Part shown: positions 7,759 to 14,833 of the stretch, piece after piece
How positions within the stretch are numbered: the stretch's first letter is position 1
Layout of the letters: every line of letters starts with the position of its first letter
NCBI GenBank assembly: GCA_946611445.1
Contig: CAMODP010000015.1
Coordinates: 1 to 17,541 of the forward strand
Reading direction: 5' to 3'
From: an uncultured Eubacterium sp.
GTDB lineage: Bacteria; Bacillota; Clostridia; Lachnospirales; Lachnospiraceae
Length of the DNA: 17,541 nt
Notes under the pieces: generated by a model
The model's database searches: none
Seen by the model: the letters and a program-made list of their open reading frames with translations, nothing else
Told to the model about the DNA's origin: nothing
Position numbers and translations under genes: made by a program

Positions 7759-8754
7759 ATGAAGTTGGAGCTGAACAGACATAACGCGAACATCCTCCGC
7801 ATGGCTGAGGAGCATCCCGAAATCCTGGTCCTTTCCGGCGATCTGGGCTCCTCCTGCGAGGTATCTGAATTTCGCAAAAAATATCCGGACCGTTACCTGA
7901 CACTGGGAATCGCCGAGCAGAACATGTGCTCCTGGGCAGCCGGCCTCGCGCGCGAGGGCTTCCGCCCATTTATCCACACATTTTCCGTATTCCTGTACCG
8001 CCGCATCCTGGACCAGCTGGAAATGAGCGTTGCCTACCCGAATCTCCCGGTGGTCTTCTGCGGATTTGTGCCGGGCATTACGACACCGGGCGGCGTAACC
8101 CATCAGTCCACCAATGACATAGGCGTCATCCGCACAGTCCCGAATTTCGCGATCTTTGACATCGGCGACGCCACGGAGATCGACAGCGTCCTGGACATTG
8201 CCTACGAGTACAACGGACCGGTCTATATCCGTCAGCTGCGCAAGGAAGTGCCGCGTCTCTTCCCGGCGAACAAACCGATGAAGTTCAACAAAGCCCGCGT
8301 CATTCATACGGAAAAAGACGCAGATGTGACGATCTTCTCTTCCTCCATCTGCACGGAAGAAGCGCTCCGCGCCACGGCAGCCCTGACGGCAAAAGGCGTG
8401 AAGGTCAATCATCTCCACATCTCGACACTCAAGCCGTTCACGGATCCCCAGGTCGCAAAAGCCTGCCAGAATTCGAAGTATGGTGTAATCACCATCGAGA
8501 ACGGGACCGTCATCGGCGGTCTGGGAAGCTGCGTGGCAGAAGTCATGGCTGAAAAAGGCATCGGCAAGCCGCTCCTCAAGGTTGGCCTGGAGGATTCCTA
8601 CGCACACGGCGCCTCCAAGATGTATCTTCTGGAGTACTATCACATGGACGCCATGACACTGATCAAAAAAGTTGAAAAGCTCATGGGCAAAAAGCTTGGC
8701 ATCAAGGCGCGTGACCTGGAGGAAATCCGTTTCGAGGATTTCTCAGCCGTATAA
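7759..8754 (+). CDS. Split transketolase, C-terminal (TPP pyrimidine-binding) subunit
   Basis: C-half of the split transketolase, 331 residues, completing the active site with the preceding subunit. It has GIAEQNM at 50-56, whose Glu53 activates the cofactor, and TFSVF (74-78), matching the aromatic contact to the aminopyrimidine ring, followed by RRILDQLEMSVAY. The substrate channel is unusual: the family pattern G.HAG...G.DG.THQ reads GFVPGITTPGGVTHQS (102-117), keeping the THQ histidine (115) but losing the upstream histidine and the aspartate that recognise substrate hydroxyls. The C-terminal transketolase domain starts near residue 170. A strong AAAGGAGG precedes the start. It is co-transcribed with the N-subunit and a class II aldolase. 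Altered acceptor or donor specificity is inferred. Confidence 0.91.
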   Translation: MKLELNRHNANILRMAEEHPEILVLSGDLGSSCEVSEFRKKYPDRYLTLGIAEQNMCSWAAGLAREGFRPFIHTFSVFLYRRILDQLEMSVAYPNLPVVFCGFVPGITTPGGVTHQSTNDIGVIRTVPNFAIFDIGDATEIDSVLDIAYEYNGPVYIRQLRKEVPRLFPANKPMKFNKARVIHTEKDADVTIFSSSICTEEALRATAALTAKGVKVNHLHISTLKPFTDPQVAKACQNSKYGVITIENGTVIGGLGSCVAEVMAEKGIGKPLLKVGLEDSYAHGASKMYLLEYYHMDAMTLIKKVEKLMGKKLGIKARDLEEIRFEDFSAV

Positions 8755-8766
8755 AGGAGGACTCTC

Positions 8767-9453
8767 ATGTTTGAAAAAGAAAAACGCGAAATCATCAAAG
8801 GCGGCATGAAGCTGGACCGCTACGGCCTCATTTCCCTGGCCGGCGGAAACCTCAGCATGCGCATGCCCACCGGTGAAATCCTGATCACGCCGTCCGGCAT
8901 GATCTATGAGGACATGGTCGAAGACGATGTGGTCGTCATGGATGTCAACGGCAATATCATCGAGGGAACCCGCAAACCCTCCTCAGATACCGAGGGAATC
9001 CTCTACATCTTCCGGGAGCGCCCGGATATCATGGCGGTCATTCACACGCATCAGCCCTATGCCACGGCAATCAGCCTGATCCAGGATGAGTTCCGCGCCG
9101 ATCTCACCACGCTCGGCAACGCCTGCCGCGGCAATGTCCGCTGCACGCCGTATTCCTCACCCTCCAGCATCGAGATGGGCATGGACACTGTCAAATACCT
9201 CGGCGACCAGCTGGCCGTTATTCTGTCCCACCACGGTGTCATGACAGTCGGCGACAGCCTCAAGCAGGCCCTCAACGCCGCCGTTTACCTGGAAGAATGC
9301 GCCAAAGGATATCTGGCTGCCCGCGCCTGCGGTGAGACCCGTCACCTGACAGATGCGCAGATCCGCCAGACTGCCGAGATCTACAAATATGTCGGACAGG
9401 GCACGGCAGATATGCCGAAAGAACTGCTCGGAAGAGAAGGCATCAAGGAATAA
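8767..9453 (+). CDS. Class II aldolase/epimerase family protein (AraD/FucA fold)
   Basis: Zinc-dependent aldolase or pentulose-phosphate 4-epimerase fold, 228 residues. Visible motifs: GGNLS (26-30) and TPSGM for phosphate binding, KPSSDTE (70-76), HTH (93-95) and a third histidine in SHHG (154-157) for the metal. PSSD resembles L-ribulose-5-phosphate 4-epimerase AraD, where FucA-type aldolases carry PSSE; but the AraD catalytic Asp region (HADYFYGD) reads GNACRGN here, so simple AraD activity is doubtful and an aldolase acting on a ketose phosphate is as likely. AAAGGAGG overlaps the upstream stop codon (TAA at 8752-8754), so translation is probably coupled. It is the last gene of the operon, before a strong terminator. 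Confidence 0.88.
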   Translation: MFEKEKREIIKGGMKLDRYGLISLAGGNLSMRMPTGEILITPSGMIYEDMVEDDVVVMDVNGNIIEGTRKPSSDTEGILYIFRERPDIMAVIHTHQPYATAISLIQDEFRADLTTLGNACRGNVRCTPYSSPSSIEMGMDTVKYLGDQLAVILSHHGVMTVGDSLKQALNAAVYLEECAKGYLAARACGETRHLTDAQIRQTAEIYKYVGQGTADMPKELLGREGIKE

Positions 9454-9469
9454 GAAGAACAACTATCAC

Positions 9470-9509
9470 AAAAGAGCTGGCAGGCACGGTGTCTGTCAGC
9501 TCTTTTTTT
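9470..9509 (+). terminator. Rho-independent terminator ending the split transketolase operon
   Basis: A 13-bp stem with one mismatch (AAAGAGCTGGCAG paired with CTGTCAGCTCTTT) is followed by a run of seven T. It lies 17 bp after the aldolase stop. The AAAA on its left lets it also work for the convergent HAD gene, whose stop is 57 bp away. Confidence 0.93.
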
Positions 9510-9565
9510 GCCGGAATCTCATCGGGATCCCATACAGTATGCAGTTTGAAAGAAAAATTCCGTCC

Positions 9566-10207
9566 TTATTCCATGATCTCCCGCAGATTCTCTATCACCC
9601 TGCTGGCCGCGGACAGATCCTGCGGTCCGGACGTCTCGTTGTCATAACCGAAGCAGTAAATTCCCGCGGCACGCGCAGCCGCAATGCCGGGAGCGGTATC
9701 TTCCACCGCGACCACCGCATCAGGCTTCTCTCCGGCCATCTCCATAACCTTGCAGTAGATTTCCGGGTCAGGTTTTCTGCGCGTCACCTGGTTTCCGGCC
9801 ACCACATAGTCAAAAGAGTCCTTCACATGCAGCAGCTCCAGTACATCATCAACCATTGGCTGTGTGCTGGACGAGGCCAGGCCGATCCGGATGCCCTGCC
9901 CGTGCGCCCACGCCAGGACATCCACCAGGCCATCCGACGGCCCCAGATGGTTCTCGCGAATCTGGTCCTCCACTCGCCGGTACTGCTCCTGCTGCAGAGC
10001 CACCGGATCGCCGTCGAGGCCGAACTGTTCCAGAACCTCTCTCCAGAACCCGACAGCCGACGTACCGACCGGCTCCGGGAAAGGATCTGTCTTCTCGATT
10101 CCCATGTTGCGGTACATCGCCTGCCTGGCAATCTCGTGGAGCGGCTCACTGTCCAGCACGACACCGTCCATATCAAATATGATCAGTCGAATATCCTTCT
10201 TTTCCAT
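9566..10207 (-). CDS. HAD-superfamily phosphatase/phosphomutase (beta-phosphoglucomutase-like subfamily)
   Basis: Cytoplasmic haloacid-dehalogenase-fold hydrolase, 213 residues from the ATG at 10207. Motif I is FDMDGVVLDSEP, with Asp12 as predicted nucleophile and Asp14 as acid/base; motif II is the serine stretch in LASSSTQPM; motif III is the Lys of RRKPDPE; motif IV is EDTAPGI. A four-helix cap sits between motifs I and II, as in subfamily IA. A GTG nine bases upstream (10216) is an alternative start; neither has a strong ribosome site. It follows the aldolase closely, so the two are probably co-transcribed and coupled. It could dephosphorylate or salvage a sugar phosphate of the pathway, or remove a dead-end intermediate; which one is unknown. 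Confidence 0.88.
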   Translation of the reverse strand: MEKKDIRLIIFDMDGVVLDSEPLHEIARQAMYRNMGIEKTDPFPEPVGTSAVGFWREVLEQFGLDGDPVALQQEQYRRVEDQIRENHLGPSDGLVDVLAWAHGQGIRIGLASSSTQPMVDDVLELLHVKDSFDYVVAGNQVTRRKPDPEIYCKVMEMAGEKPDAVVAVEDTAPGIAAARAAGIYCFGYDNETSGPQDLSAASRVIENLREIME

Positions 10208-10221
10208 AGCTCTCACATTCT

Positions 10222-10875
10222 TTATTTCTGACCGTATTTGTTCCTGAAAAAGTCAGCAAAGAAATCCACATCCTCCTGGGAAATCGGGACGGGGCCTCCG
10301 ATAGCCATGGAGTTGATATAGACCATGGCTGCCTTTTCGATGATCTGGGATCCGATAAACGCCTTTGCAAGGGTCACGTCACAGCTGATGGCGCCGTGAT
10401 TGGCGATCAGGGCTCCCTGGCGGCCTTCCAGTGCCTTCACGCAGGCCTCTGCCATTTCTTTTGTTCCGGGGATCGCGTACTCCGCCACGCGAATCGATCC
10501 GCCCAGGATCTGGACCTGATCCTCACAGATGGAGGGGATCTCCTTGCGGGCAGTCGCCACTGTCAGCGCATAAGTAGAATGCGTGTGCATGATGCCGTTG
10601 ACCTCAGGCCTGTTTTTGAAGATAGCTGCATGGACAATCGCTTCAATCGAAGGCTTGAGATTCCCCTCATATTCAAGCGTATCCATGTTCACGATGCACA
10701 TCTGATCAGCGCTCAGCCCCTCATAGTCCATTCCTGAGGGCGTGATCGCCATATAGGTATCGTCAATTCTTGCGGATATATTTCCCCACGTACCGGCTAC
10801 AAGACCGCTGCGGTACATCTCCAGCGCTGTTTTGCATACTTCTGCCTGTGCTGCTTTCGCTTTTTCCCTGTCCAT
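10222..10875 (-). CDS. Class II aldolase family protein (L-fuculose-phosphate aldolase-like)
   Basis: Zinc-dependent aldolase fold, 217 residues. Phosphate-binding elements GTWGNIS (28-34) and TPSGMDYE are present; KPSIE (74-78) gives Glu78, at the place of the catalytic glutamate of L-fuculose-1-phosphate aldolase; metal ligands are His97 and His99 (HTH) and His160 (NHG). This makes it more FucA-like than the other aldolase in the window. The likely reaction is retro-aldol cleavage of a ketose phosphate to DHAP and an aldehyde, the aldehyde depending on the sugar; the substrate is not known. GGGGG precedes the ATG. It lies downstream of the hydroxyacid dehydrogenase, with a 247-bp gap holding a large hairpin element. 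Confidence 0.9.
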   Translation of the reverse strand: MDREKAKAAQAEVCKTALEMYRSGLVAGTWGNISARIDDTYMAITPSGMDYEGLSADQMCIVNMDTLEYEGNLKPSIEAIVHAAIFKNRPEVNGIMHTHSTYALTVATARKEIPSICEDQVQILGGSIRVAEYAIPGTKEMAEACVKALEGRQGALIANHGAISCDVTLAKAFIGSQIIEKAAMVYINSMAIGGPVPISQEDVDFFADFFRNKYGQK

Positions 10876-10920
10876 TGTCTTTTTCCCCCTTCTGTTGAAA
10901 TATAGAAACGTTGTTAGCCT

Positions 10921-11110
10921 GGAAACAGGCGGACATATCCCTCAGCAAGGGACATCCGCAGCGCCGGTACTTAGTGAGCGCCATGCGCAAACTTAGTACC
11001 GCTGCGCGAGGGCGCTGAACGTCCGGTGGACGTTCGTTTAGCGCCGACCGGAGCGAAGCGCAGACCAGAGCGCAAGCGTTCCCGTCTGAGGGATATACCT
11101 GCCTGTCTCC
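10921..11110 (-). repeat. Long multi-hairpin intergenic element, copy 1
   Basis: A 190-bp element fills the gap between two operon genes. Outer arms 10921-10945 and 11086-11110 are complementary at 21 of 25 positions. Inside are a core hairpin (GGTACT at 10966-10971 pairing AGTACC at 10995-11000, extended by CGCAGC/GCTGCG) and a second hairpin (GGCGCT.AACGTCC, 11011-11024, pairing GGACGTT at 11028-11034 and AGCGCC at 11040-11045). No T-run follows. The core CGGTACTTAG ... CTTAGTACCGCTGCG recurs in copy 2. It has no coding potential; it may be a MITE-like repeat or a structured RNA. Confidence 0.75.
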
Positions 11111-11122
11111 GATTGTCATTCC

Positions 11123-12160
11123 TTAATACCGATACTGATACAGCATGTGCTCGCCTCTCAGGAACCGCTTGATATCCGACACGAGCATTCGTGTATGATT
11201 GACCAGGACATCATTTGTCGCGCCCGCGATGTGCGGTGTGATAATGACATTGTCCAGTTCTGTGATATACGGATGGTTCACATGGATCGGCTCGGTGGCA
11301 TATACGTCAAAGGCGGCACCCCGGATCCTCTTTTCGCGAAGCGCCTCGATCATCGCCTCCTCATCCAGGATGGCGCCCCGGGATGCATTGATAAAGTAAG
11401 CTGTGGGCTTCATGAGACTGATCATTTCACGGCTTACGATTCCGGTCGTCTCCGGCGTCACTTTCATGTGACAGGTCACGAAATCGGCCTCTCTCATGAG
11501 ATCCGCCAGGTTGTCAGCCTTGCGCACGCCGAAATCCTCGACATCAATCTCTCCCACGTAGGGATCATAGATCAGCAGCTCCATACCGATCGCGCGGCAG
11601 ATCTTGCCCACGCGTCTGCCGATGCTGCCGTATCCCAGAATGCCCAGGGTCTTTCCCTTGAGCTGTGTCCCCTTGAAAACGGTATACGGAGAATCCACAG
11701 TGATATCCCACATCACATCGGGCCGCAGTCCTTCATGCGCGACGTTGACGGCATCAGGATTGGAGGTATATTTTCCCTCTTTCAGGGCACGGTATGCCTG
11801 CGGAATATTCCGCGCGACAGCCAGCATCAGACCGATTGTCATTTCCGCGGTGCAGTCGGAATTGCGTCCCGGCGTATAGAGAACCGGTATGTTCCTCTCC
11901 TTCGCCGCCGCCATGTCGACATTTACAGGCGTTGCCCTGGTGCAGGCAATCAGTTTCAGATTCGGCGCGCTCTCGATCACCTTTCGGGTGATTTCATCAT
12001 AGGTAGTGACAATCATGTCGGCGTCCCTGGTCAGTTCGACCATTTCATCTTCGCCGATCTTTGAAAGTCCCAGCGCCCATCCCTGCTTGTCTACCTCCGC
12101 CACCTCATACAGCGGCTTCAGGGCTTCCTCGTCATACTCCGCGGAAAAAAAGATCTTCAT
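11123..12160 (-). CDS. NAD-dependent 2-hydroxyacid dehydrogenase (phosphoglycerate dehydrogenase-like)
   Basis: D-2-hydroxyacid dehydrogenase family, 345 residues, interconverting a 2-hydroxyacid and its 2-keto acid with NAD(H). The Rossmann motif is GYGSIG (176-181) with Asp199 (IYDP) favouring NAD; the catalytic triad is Arg261 (NASRG), Glu290 (DVYATEP) and His310 (TPHIAG). There is no C-terminal ACT domain as in regulated SerA. Between the helix ending ALKEGK (130) and the FKGTQLKGK strand (162) lies an insertion of about 25 residues compared with usual family members. AAGGAGG lies before the ATG and overlaps the kinase stop; the two genes are 5 bp apart. This gene type is often found beside FGGY kinases and class II aldolases in Firmicutes sugar clusters; its true substrate here is unknown. 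Confidence 0.92.
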   Translation of the reverse strand: MKIFFSAEYDEEALKPLYEVAEVDKQGWALGLSKIGEDEMVELTRDADMIVTTYDEITRKVIESAPNLKLIACTRATPVNVDMAAAKERNIPVLYTPGRNSDCTAEMTIGLMLAVARNIPQAYRALKEGKYTSNPDAVNVAHEGLRPDVMWDITVDSPYTVFKGTQLKGKTLGILGYGSIGRRVGKICRAIGMELLIYDPYVGEIDVEDFGVRKADNLADLMREADFVTCHMKVTPETTGIVSREMISLMKPTAYFINASRGAILDEEAMIEALREKRIRGAAFDVYATEPIHVNHPYITELDNVIITPHIAGATNDVLVNHTRMLVSDIKRFLRGEHMLYQYRY

Positions 12161-12165
12161 GTAAT

Positions 12166-13698
12166 TCAGGCCTCCTTATTGATAGCTTTTAATTTTTTGT
12201 TGATCTGGTGCCTCAGGTTCCATACCTCCGCATTGTGCTCGCGCAGCTTGCGGTACAGCGTATAGAGCAGGTCATACTCCTGCGTGCGGACCGGGTTCGG
12301 CTGATACACATGGCGGAAGGAGCAGGCTTTCTCCACAGCCTCATCATAATCGCGGTACAAGCCCTGGCTCACCCCCGCGATCAGAGCCGCGCCTTTTGCG
12401 CCCTGCTCATTTCCGGAGGGGATACGCACCTCGCAGCCGCAGACATCGGCGATCATCTGGGACCATACCGGGCTCTTCGCGCCGCCGCCGGCAAGATAGA
12501 CCGTTCCCTTTGCGCCGATCTCCTCAAGGCAGTCACGGATCGACAGGCTGATTCCCTCGTATACGGCGCGGATCAGGTCCGCCTTTGTCGTAGCCAGGCT
12601 CATGCCGAAAAACTCTGCGCGGGCATAGGGATGATAGAAGGGTGCCCGCTCTCCGGCCAGGCCGATATACGGGAGATAGATCACACCGCTGCTTCCGACC
12701 GGCGCGCCGGCCACAATCCGGTCAATCTCATTGAAATCTCTGGTCGGGCTGATGGCATCCAGCATCCAGTCGATATTGGGCGTGCCGTTGTTGGTCGGCT
12801 GCAGATTGACAAACAGGTCTCCGGCCGGATGCTTCTCATAACGGGTCATGCCCTCTCCGAAATGACAGTCTTCTTTGTCAAAGACTACCTCGCAGGCACA
12901 GGTTGTTCCCAGTATGACAGCTGCACTGCCGGCTTTGACCGTGCCCAGTCCGATCAGGGTTGCTGATGTGTCAAGAGCGCCGGCGACGACCGGGATTCCT
13001 GCCGGCAGTCCCAGCTCCGCAGCGATTTCTTCTGTCAGATATCCGGCCACCTCATCCGACCGGACCGGCTCCGGGAATATATGACGGTAGGGCATGAGCT
13101 CCAGCGCCTCCAGCACCTGGTCAGCCAGGCCGTACGTCTGTACATCCAGCAGGGATGTCAGGCTGTCCGTGATATCCGCGGCCACGACGCCGGTCATACG
13201 GTAGCGGATCCAGTCCTTACAGAACAGGACCTTGTAGATCCGGTCCATCACCTCCGGGCGGTGAACCTTCATCCATCTGGCAATCATCATCTGATTGCCG
13301 GTCAGCGGCGGCGTCCCTGTCACATCGTGATACAGCTTCCCGATCTCCGGATGCTCCTCCGTCATCCAGCGCACCTCTTCCACGGCCCGGCCGTCTCTCC
13401 AGAGAATGGCCTTCTGGACGGGATGTCCCTCTGCGTCAATGGCCCAGAAGCCCTCGCCCTGGCCGGTCACGCCGATCGCCAGAAGATCTCTGCATTCCGC
13501 CGGAAAGACCAGTGCGATTTCCTTCAGGCAGGCCTTCATGTTCTCCCAGACGGCCTCCATGTCCTGTTCTTCACAGTTTCCGGCCTCCTGGAAGGTCTCG
13601 TTTTCCCTGCTGGCGACACCCACCTCATTTCCGGCCTCGTCAAAGAGTACCGCTTTAATATTGGATGTACCTGCATCTATGCCAAGGAGATATTTCAT
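12166..13698 (-). CDS. FGGY-family carbohydrate kinase (L-xylulose/erythritol/apulose kinase-like)
   Basis: ATP-dependent ketose or polyol kinase, 510 residues, normal for the family. The N-terminal phosphate loop is GIDAGTSNIKAVLFD (6-20); the sugar-domain segment GVTGQGEGFWAID leads to WRDGRA (100-105); the catalytic Asp is probably Asp243 (GALDTSA); the second ATP motif is LAGGGAKSPVWSQMIADV with a C-terminal GAKGAALIAG. Overall it resembles LyxK-like (L-xylulose kinase) and EryA-like members more than XylB or GlpK by eye. AGGAGG precedes the ATG. It is the first enzyme gene after the SorC regulator in the same operon, so its product is a likely inducer. A kinase for a pentulose, a tetritol or apulose all remain open; I do not favour autoinducer-2 kinase because its LsrK-like features are not evident. 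Confidence 0.92.
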   Translation of the reverse strand: MKYLLGIDAGTSNIKAVLFDEAGNEVGVASRENETFQEAGNCEEQDMEAVWENMKACLKEIALVFPAECRDLLAIGVTGQGEGFWAIDAEGHPVQKAILWRDGRAVEEVRWMTEEHPEIGKLYHDVTGTPPLTGNQMMIARWMKVHRPEVMDRIYKVLFCKDWIRYRMTGVVAADITDSLTSLLDVQTYGLADQVLEALELMPYRHIFPEPVRSDEVAGYLTEEIAAELGLPAGIPVVAGALDTSATLIGLGTVKAGSAAVILGTTCACEVVFDKEDCHFGEGMTRYEKHPAGDLFVNLQPTNNGTPNIDWMLDAISPTRDFNEIDRIVAGAPVGSSGVIYLPYIGLAGERAPFYHPYARAEFFGMSLATTKADLIRAVYEGISLSIRDCLEEIGAKGTVYLAGGGAKSPVWSQMIADVCGCEVRIPSGNEQGAKGAALIAGVSQGLYRDYDEAVEKACSFRHVYQPNPVRTQEYDLLYTLYRKLREHNAEVWNLRHQINKKLKAINKEA

Positions 13699-13721
13699 GT
13701 CCGTTCCTCCTGTTATGCTTT

Positions 13722-14672
13722 TTATACTGCCTTCTCCGTTTTTTCTTTTTCCATAACCAGATGTGCCGTCAGGGAATCTATGATCAGCGTATTGACGCAG
13801 CCGGAATGAAGCGCTGCCAGAATGGCATCCACCTTTTTTTCCCCGCAGGCAATCGCAACCGTATTGCGTATGTCACGGAGCCACTCCATATCCGCCGTGA
13901 TCAGCCTGTCGCTGAGCGGACACCGGTCACTGCTGCCGTCCAGACGAAGCGGATTCATACACAGATCCGCGACGAAACCATCCTCCCGCAGAATGCGGAT
14001 CTCATCCTTTGTGATAAACCCCCTTGTGCACATCGTGGCTTCTTCCGTCAGCTCCCCGATGCCCAGGACAGCCATATCACATTGCTTCATCCGCTTCAGC
14101 GTCTGCTGGATGCTTCGCTCTTTCAGCATCCATTTCTTTGTCTCGGCGTAAGATACTATGACGGGCGCATAGAGCATATAGCTGGCGCAGTCCAGCTTAT
14201 TGGCCAGCCCTCTGGCGATCTCGTCGGATTTTTCTGTCTTCTGCTCTATGTTCTGAGCGCCCATCATCTGCACAACGGTGCACTCATTTTTTTTGTGGTA
14301 ATTCATCTGTTTCACGGTCTCGGCAAGCGAACGTCCCCAGGAGACGCCTACCGTCATCCCCTGCGCGATATTGGAATCCAGATACTGGGCAGCTACATTC
14401 ATGACTTTGTAAAAAGCGGTTTCTTTTTCCCCGTAATCTGCGGCAATGATGCACTTATCCAGACCGAAAGCCTGCTCGATCTCACACTCCAGCTCCACCT
14501 CATCCTGCTCAAAACCATGAACGGTGATTGTGACGATGTCCAAGTCCACAAGTGAATTGATGATGCGGTTTACTTTCTGCCTTGTCAGAGATAATCTTCT
14601 GGCAATCTCATCCTGTGTGAGCCCGAGATTATAATACCAGTACGCAATTTTTATATATACATTCTTATCCAT
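13722..14672 (-). CDS. SorC-family (sugar-binding) transcriptional regulator
   Basis: DNA-binding regulator of the sugar operon, 316 residues. The N-terminal helix-turn-helix covers about residues 18-40 (LGLTQDEIARRLSLTRQKVN). The C-terminal sugar-phosphate-binding SorC domain shows VGVSWGRSLAETV, VVQMMGAQ, AVLGIGEL and the terminal HSGCVNTLIIDSLTA. I start it at the ATG at 14672, which has GGAG six bases upstream, not the upstream GTG at 14687, which lacks a ribosome site and abuts an inverted repeat. It heads the operon with the kinase, dehydrogenase, aldolase and HAD genes and is divergent from the isomerase gene. A perfect palindrome over its predicted transcription start suggests autoregulation; members of this family usually respond to a phosphorylated sugar. 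Confidence 0.94.
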   Translation of the reverse strand: MDKNVYIKIAYWYYNLGLTQDEIARRLSLTRQKVNRIINSLVDLDIVTITVHGFEQDEVELECEIEQAFGLDKCIIAADYGEKETAFYKVMNVAAQYLDSNIAQGMTVGVSWGRSLAETVKQMNYHKKNECTVVQMMGAQNIEQKTEKSDEIARGLANKLDCASYMLYAPVIVSYAETKKWMLKERSIQQTLKRMKQCDMAVLGIGELTEEATMCTRGFITKDEIRILREDGFVADLCMNPLRLDGSSDRCPLSDRLITADMEWLRDIRNTVAIACGEKKVDAILAALHSGCVNTLIIDSLTAHLVMEKEKTEKAV

Positions 14673-14687
14673 GTCATCTCCGCGCAC

Positions 14688-14720
14688 GTTACAAATGTAT
14701 ATATATGTTACATTTGTAAC
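14688..14720. promoter_or_regulatory. Predicted SorC-type operator: perfect 12-bp inverted repeat
   Basis: GTTACAAATGTA (14688-14699) and TACATTTGTAAC (14709-14720) are exact reverse complements separated by 9 AT-rich bases. The site covers the predicted transcription start (about 14717) of the regulator operon and ends 15 bp upstream of its ATG. A lone TTACAAA half-site lies at 14761-14767, next to the isomerase promoter. Position and symmetry fit a dimeric or tetrameric regulator binding its own promoter. Confidence 0.75.
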
Positions 14721-14723
14721 AAC

Positions 14724-14752
14724 AGTATAGCATGACCTGTTTCTTATTTCAA
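14724..14752 (-). promoter_or_regulatory. Promoter of the SorC regulator-kinase operon
   Basis: On the minus strand: -35 TTGAAA (14752-14747), exactly 17 bp, -10 TATACT (14729-14724), preceded by the extended -10 TGC. Transcription would start inside the adjacent inverted repeat, so regulator binding there should block initiation. Confidence 0.75.
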
Positions 14753-14775
14753 CTATATTCTTACAAAGCAGATTG

Positions 14776-14784
14776 TGGTATAGT
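14776..14784 (+). promoter_or_regulatory. Extended -10 promoter for the RpiB-like isomerase
   Basis: TGGTATAGT is an extended -10 element lying about 43 bp before the isomerase ribosome site. No good -35 box is found at 16-18 bp. The half-site TTACAAA (14761-14767) lies just upstream, so activation or repression by the divergent regulator is possible. Confidence 0.5.
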
Positions 14785-14833
14785 ATACGTGATGAAAAAT
14801 ACCCTGCATTAATACTTCAAGGAGGATAACCTA

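Noticed and set aside
7753..8643. Long minus-strand frames opposite the split transketolase (also 6769-7680)
   Set aside because: GC-rich third positions of the sense genes leave the antisense frames open; both sense frames have intact TPP motifs.
8767..10875. Aldolase genes considered as the tetronate decarboxylase OtnC
   Set aside because: The partner genes of that pathway (DUF1537-type kinase OtnK, OtnI, DenD) are absent from the window.
12166..13698. FGGY kinase considered as autoinducer-2 kinase (LsrK)
   Set aside because: By eye the sequence is closer to LyxK-like kinases, and no LsrF/LsrG or Lsr transporter genes are nearby.
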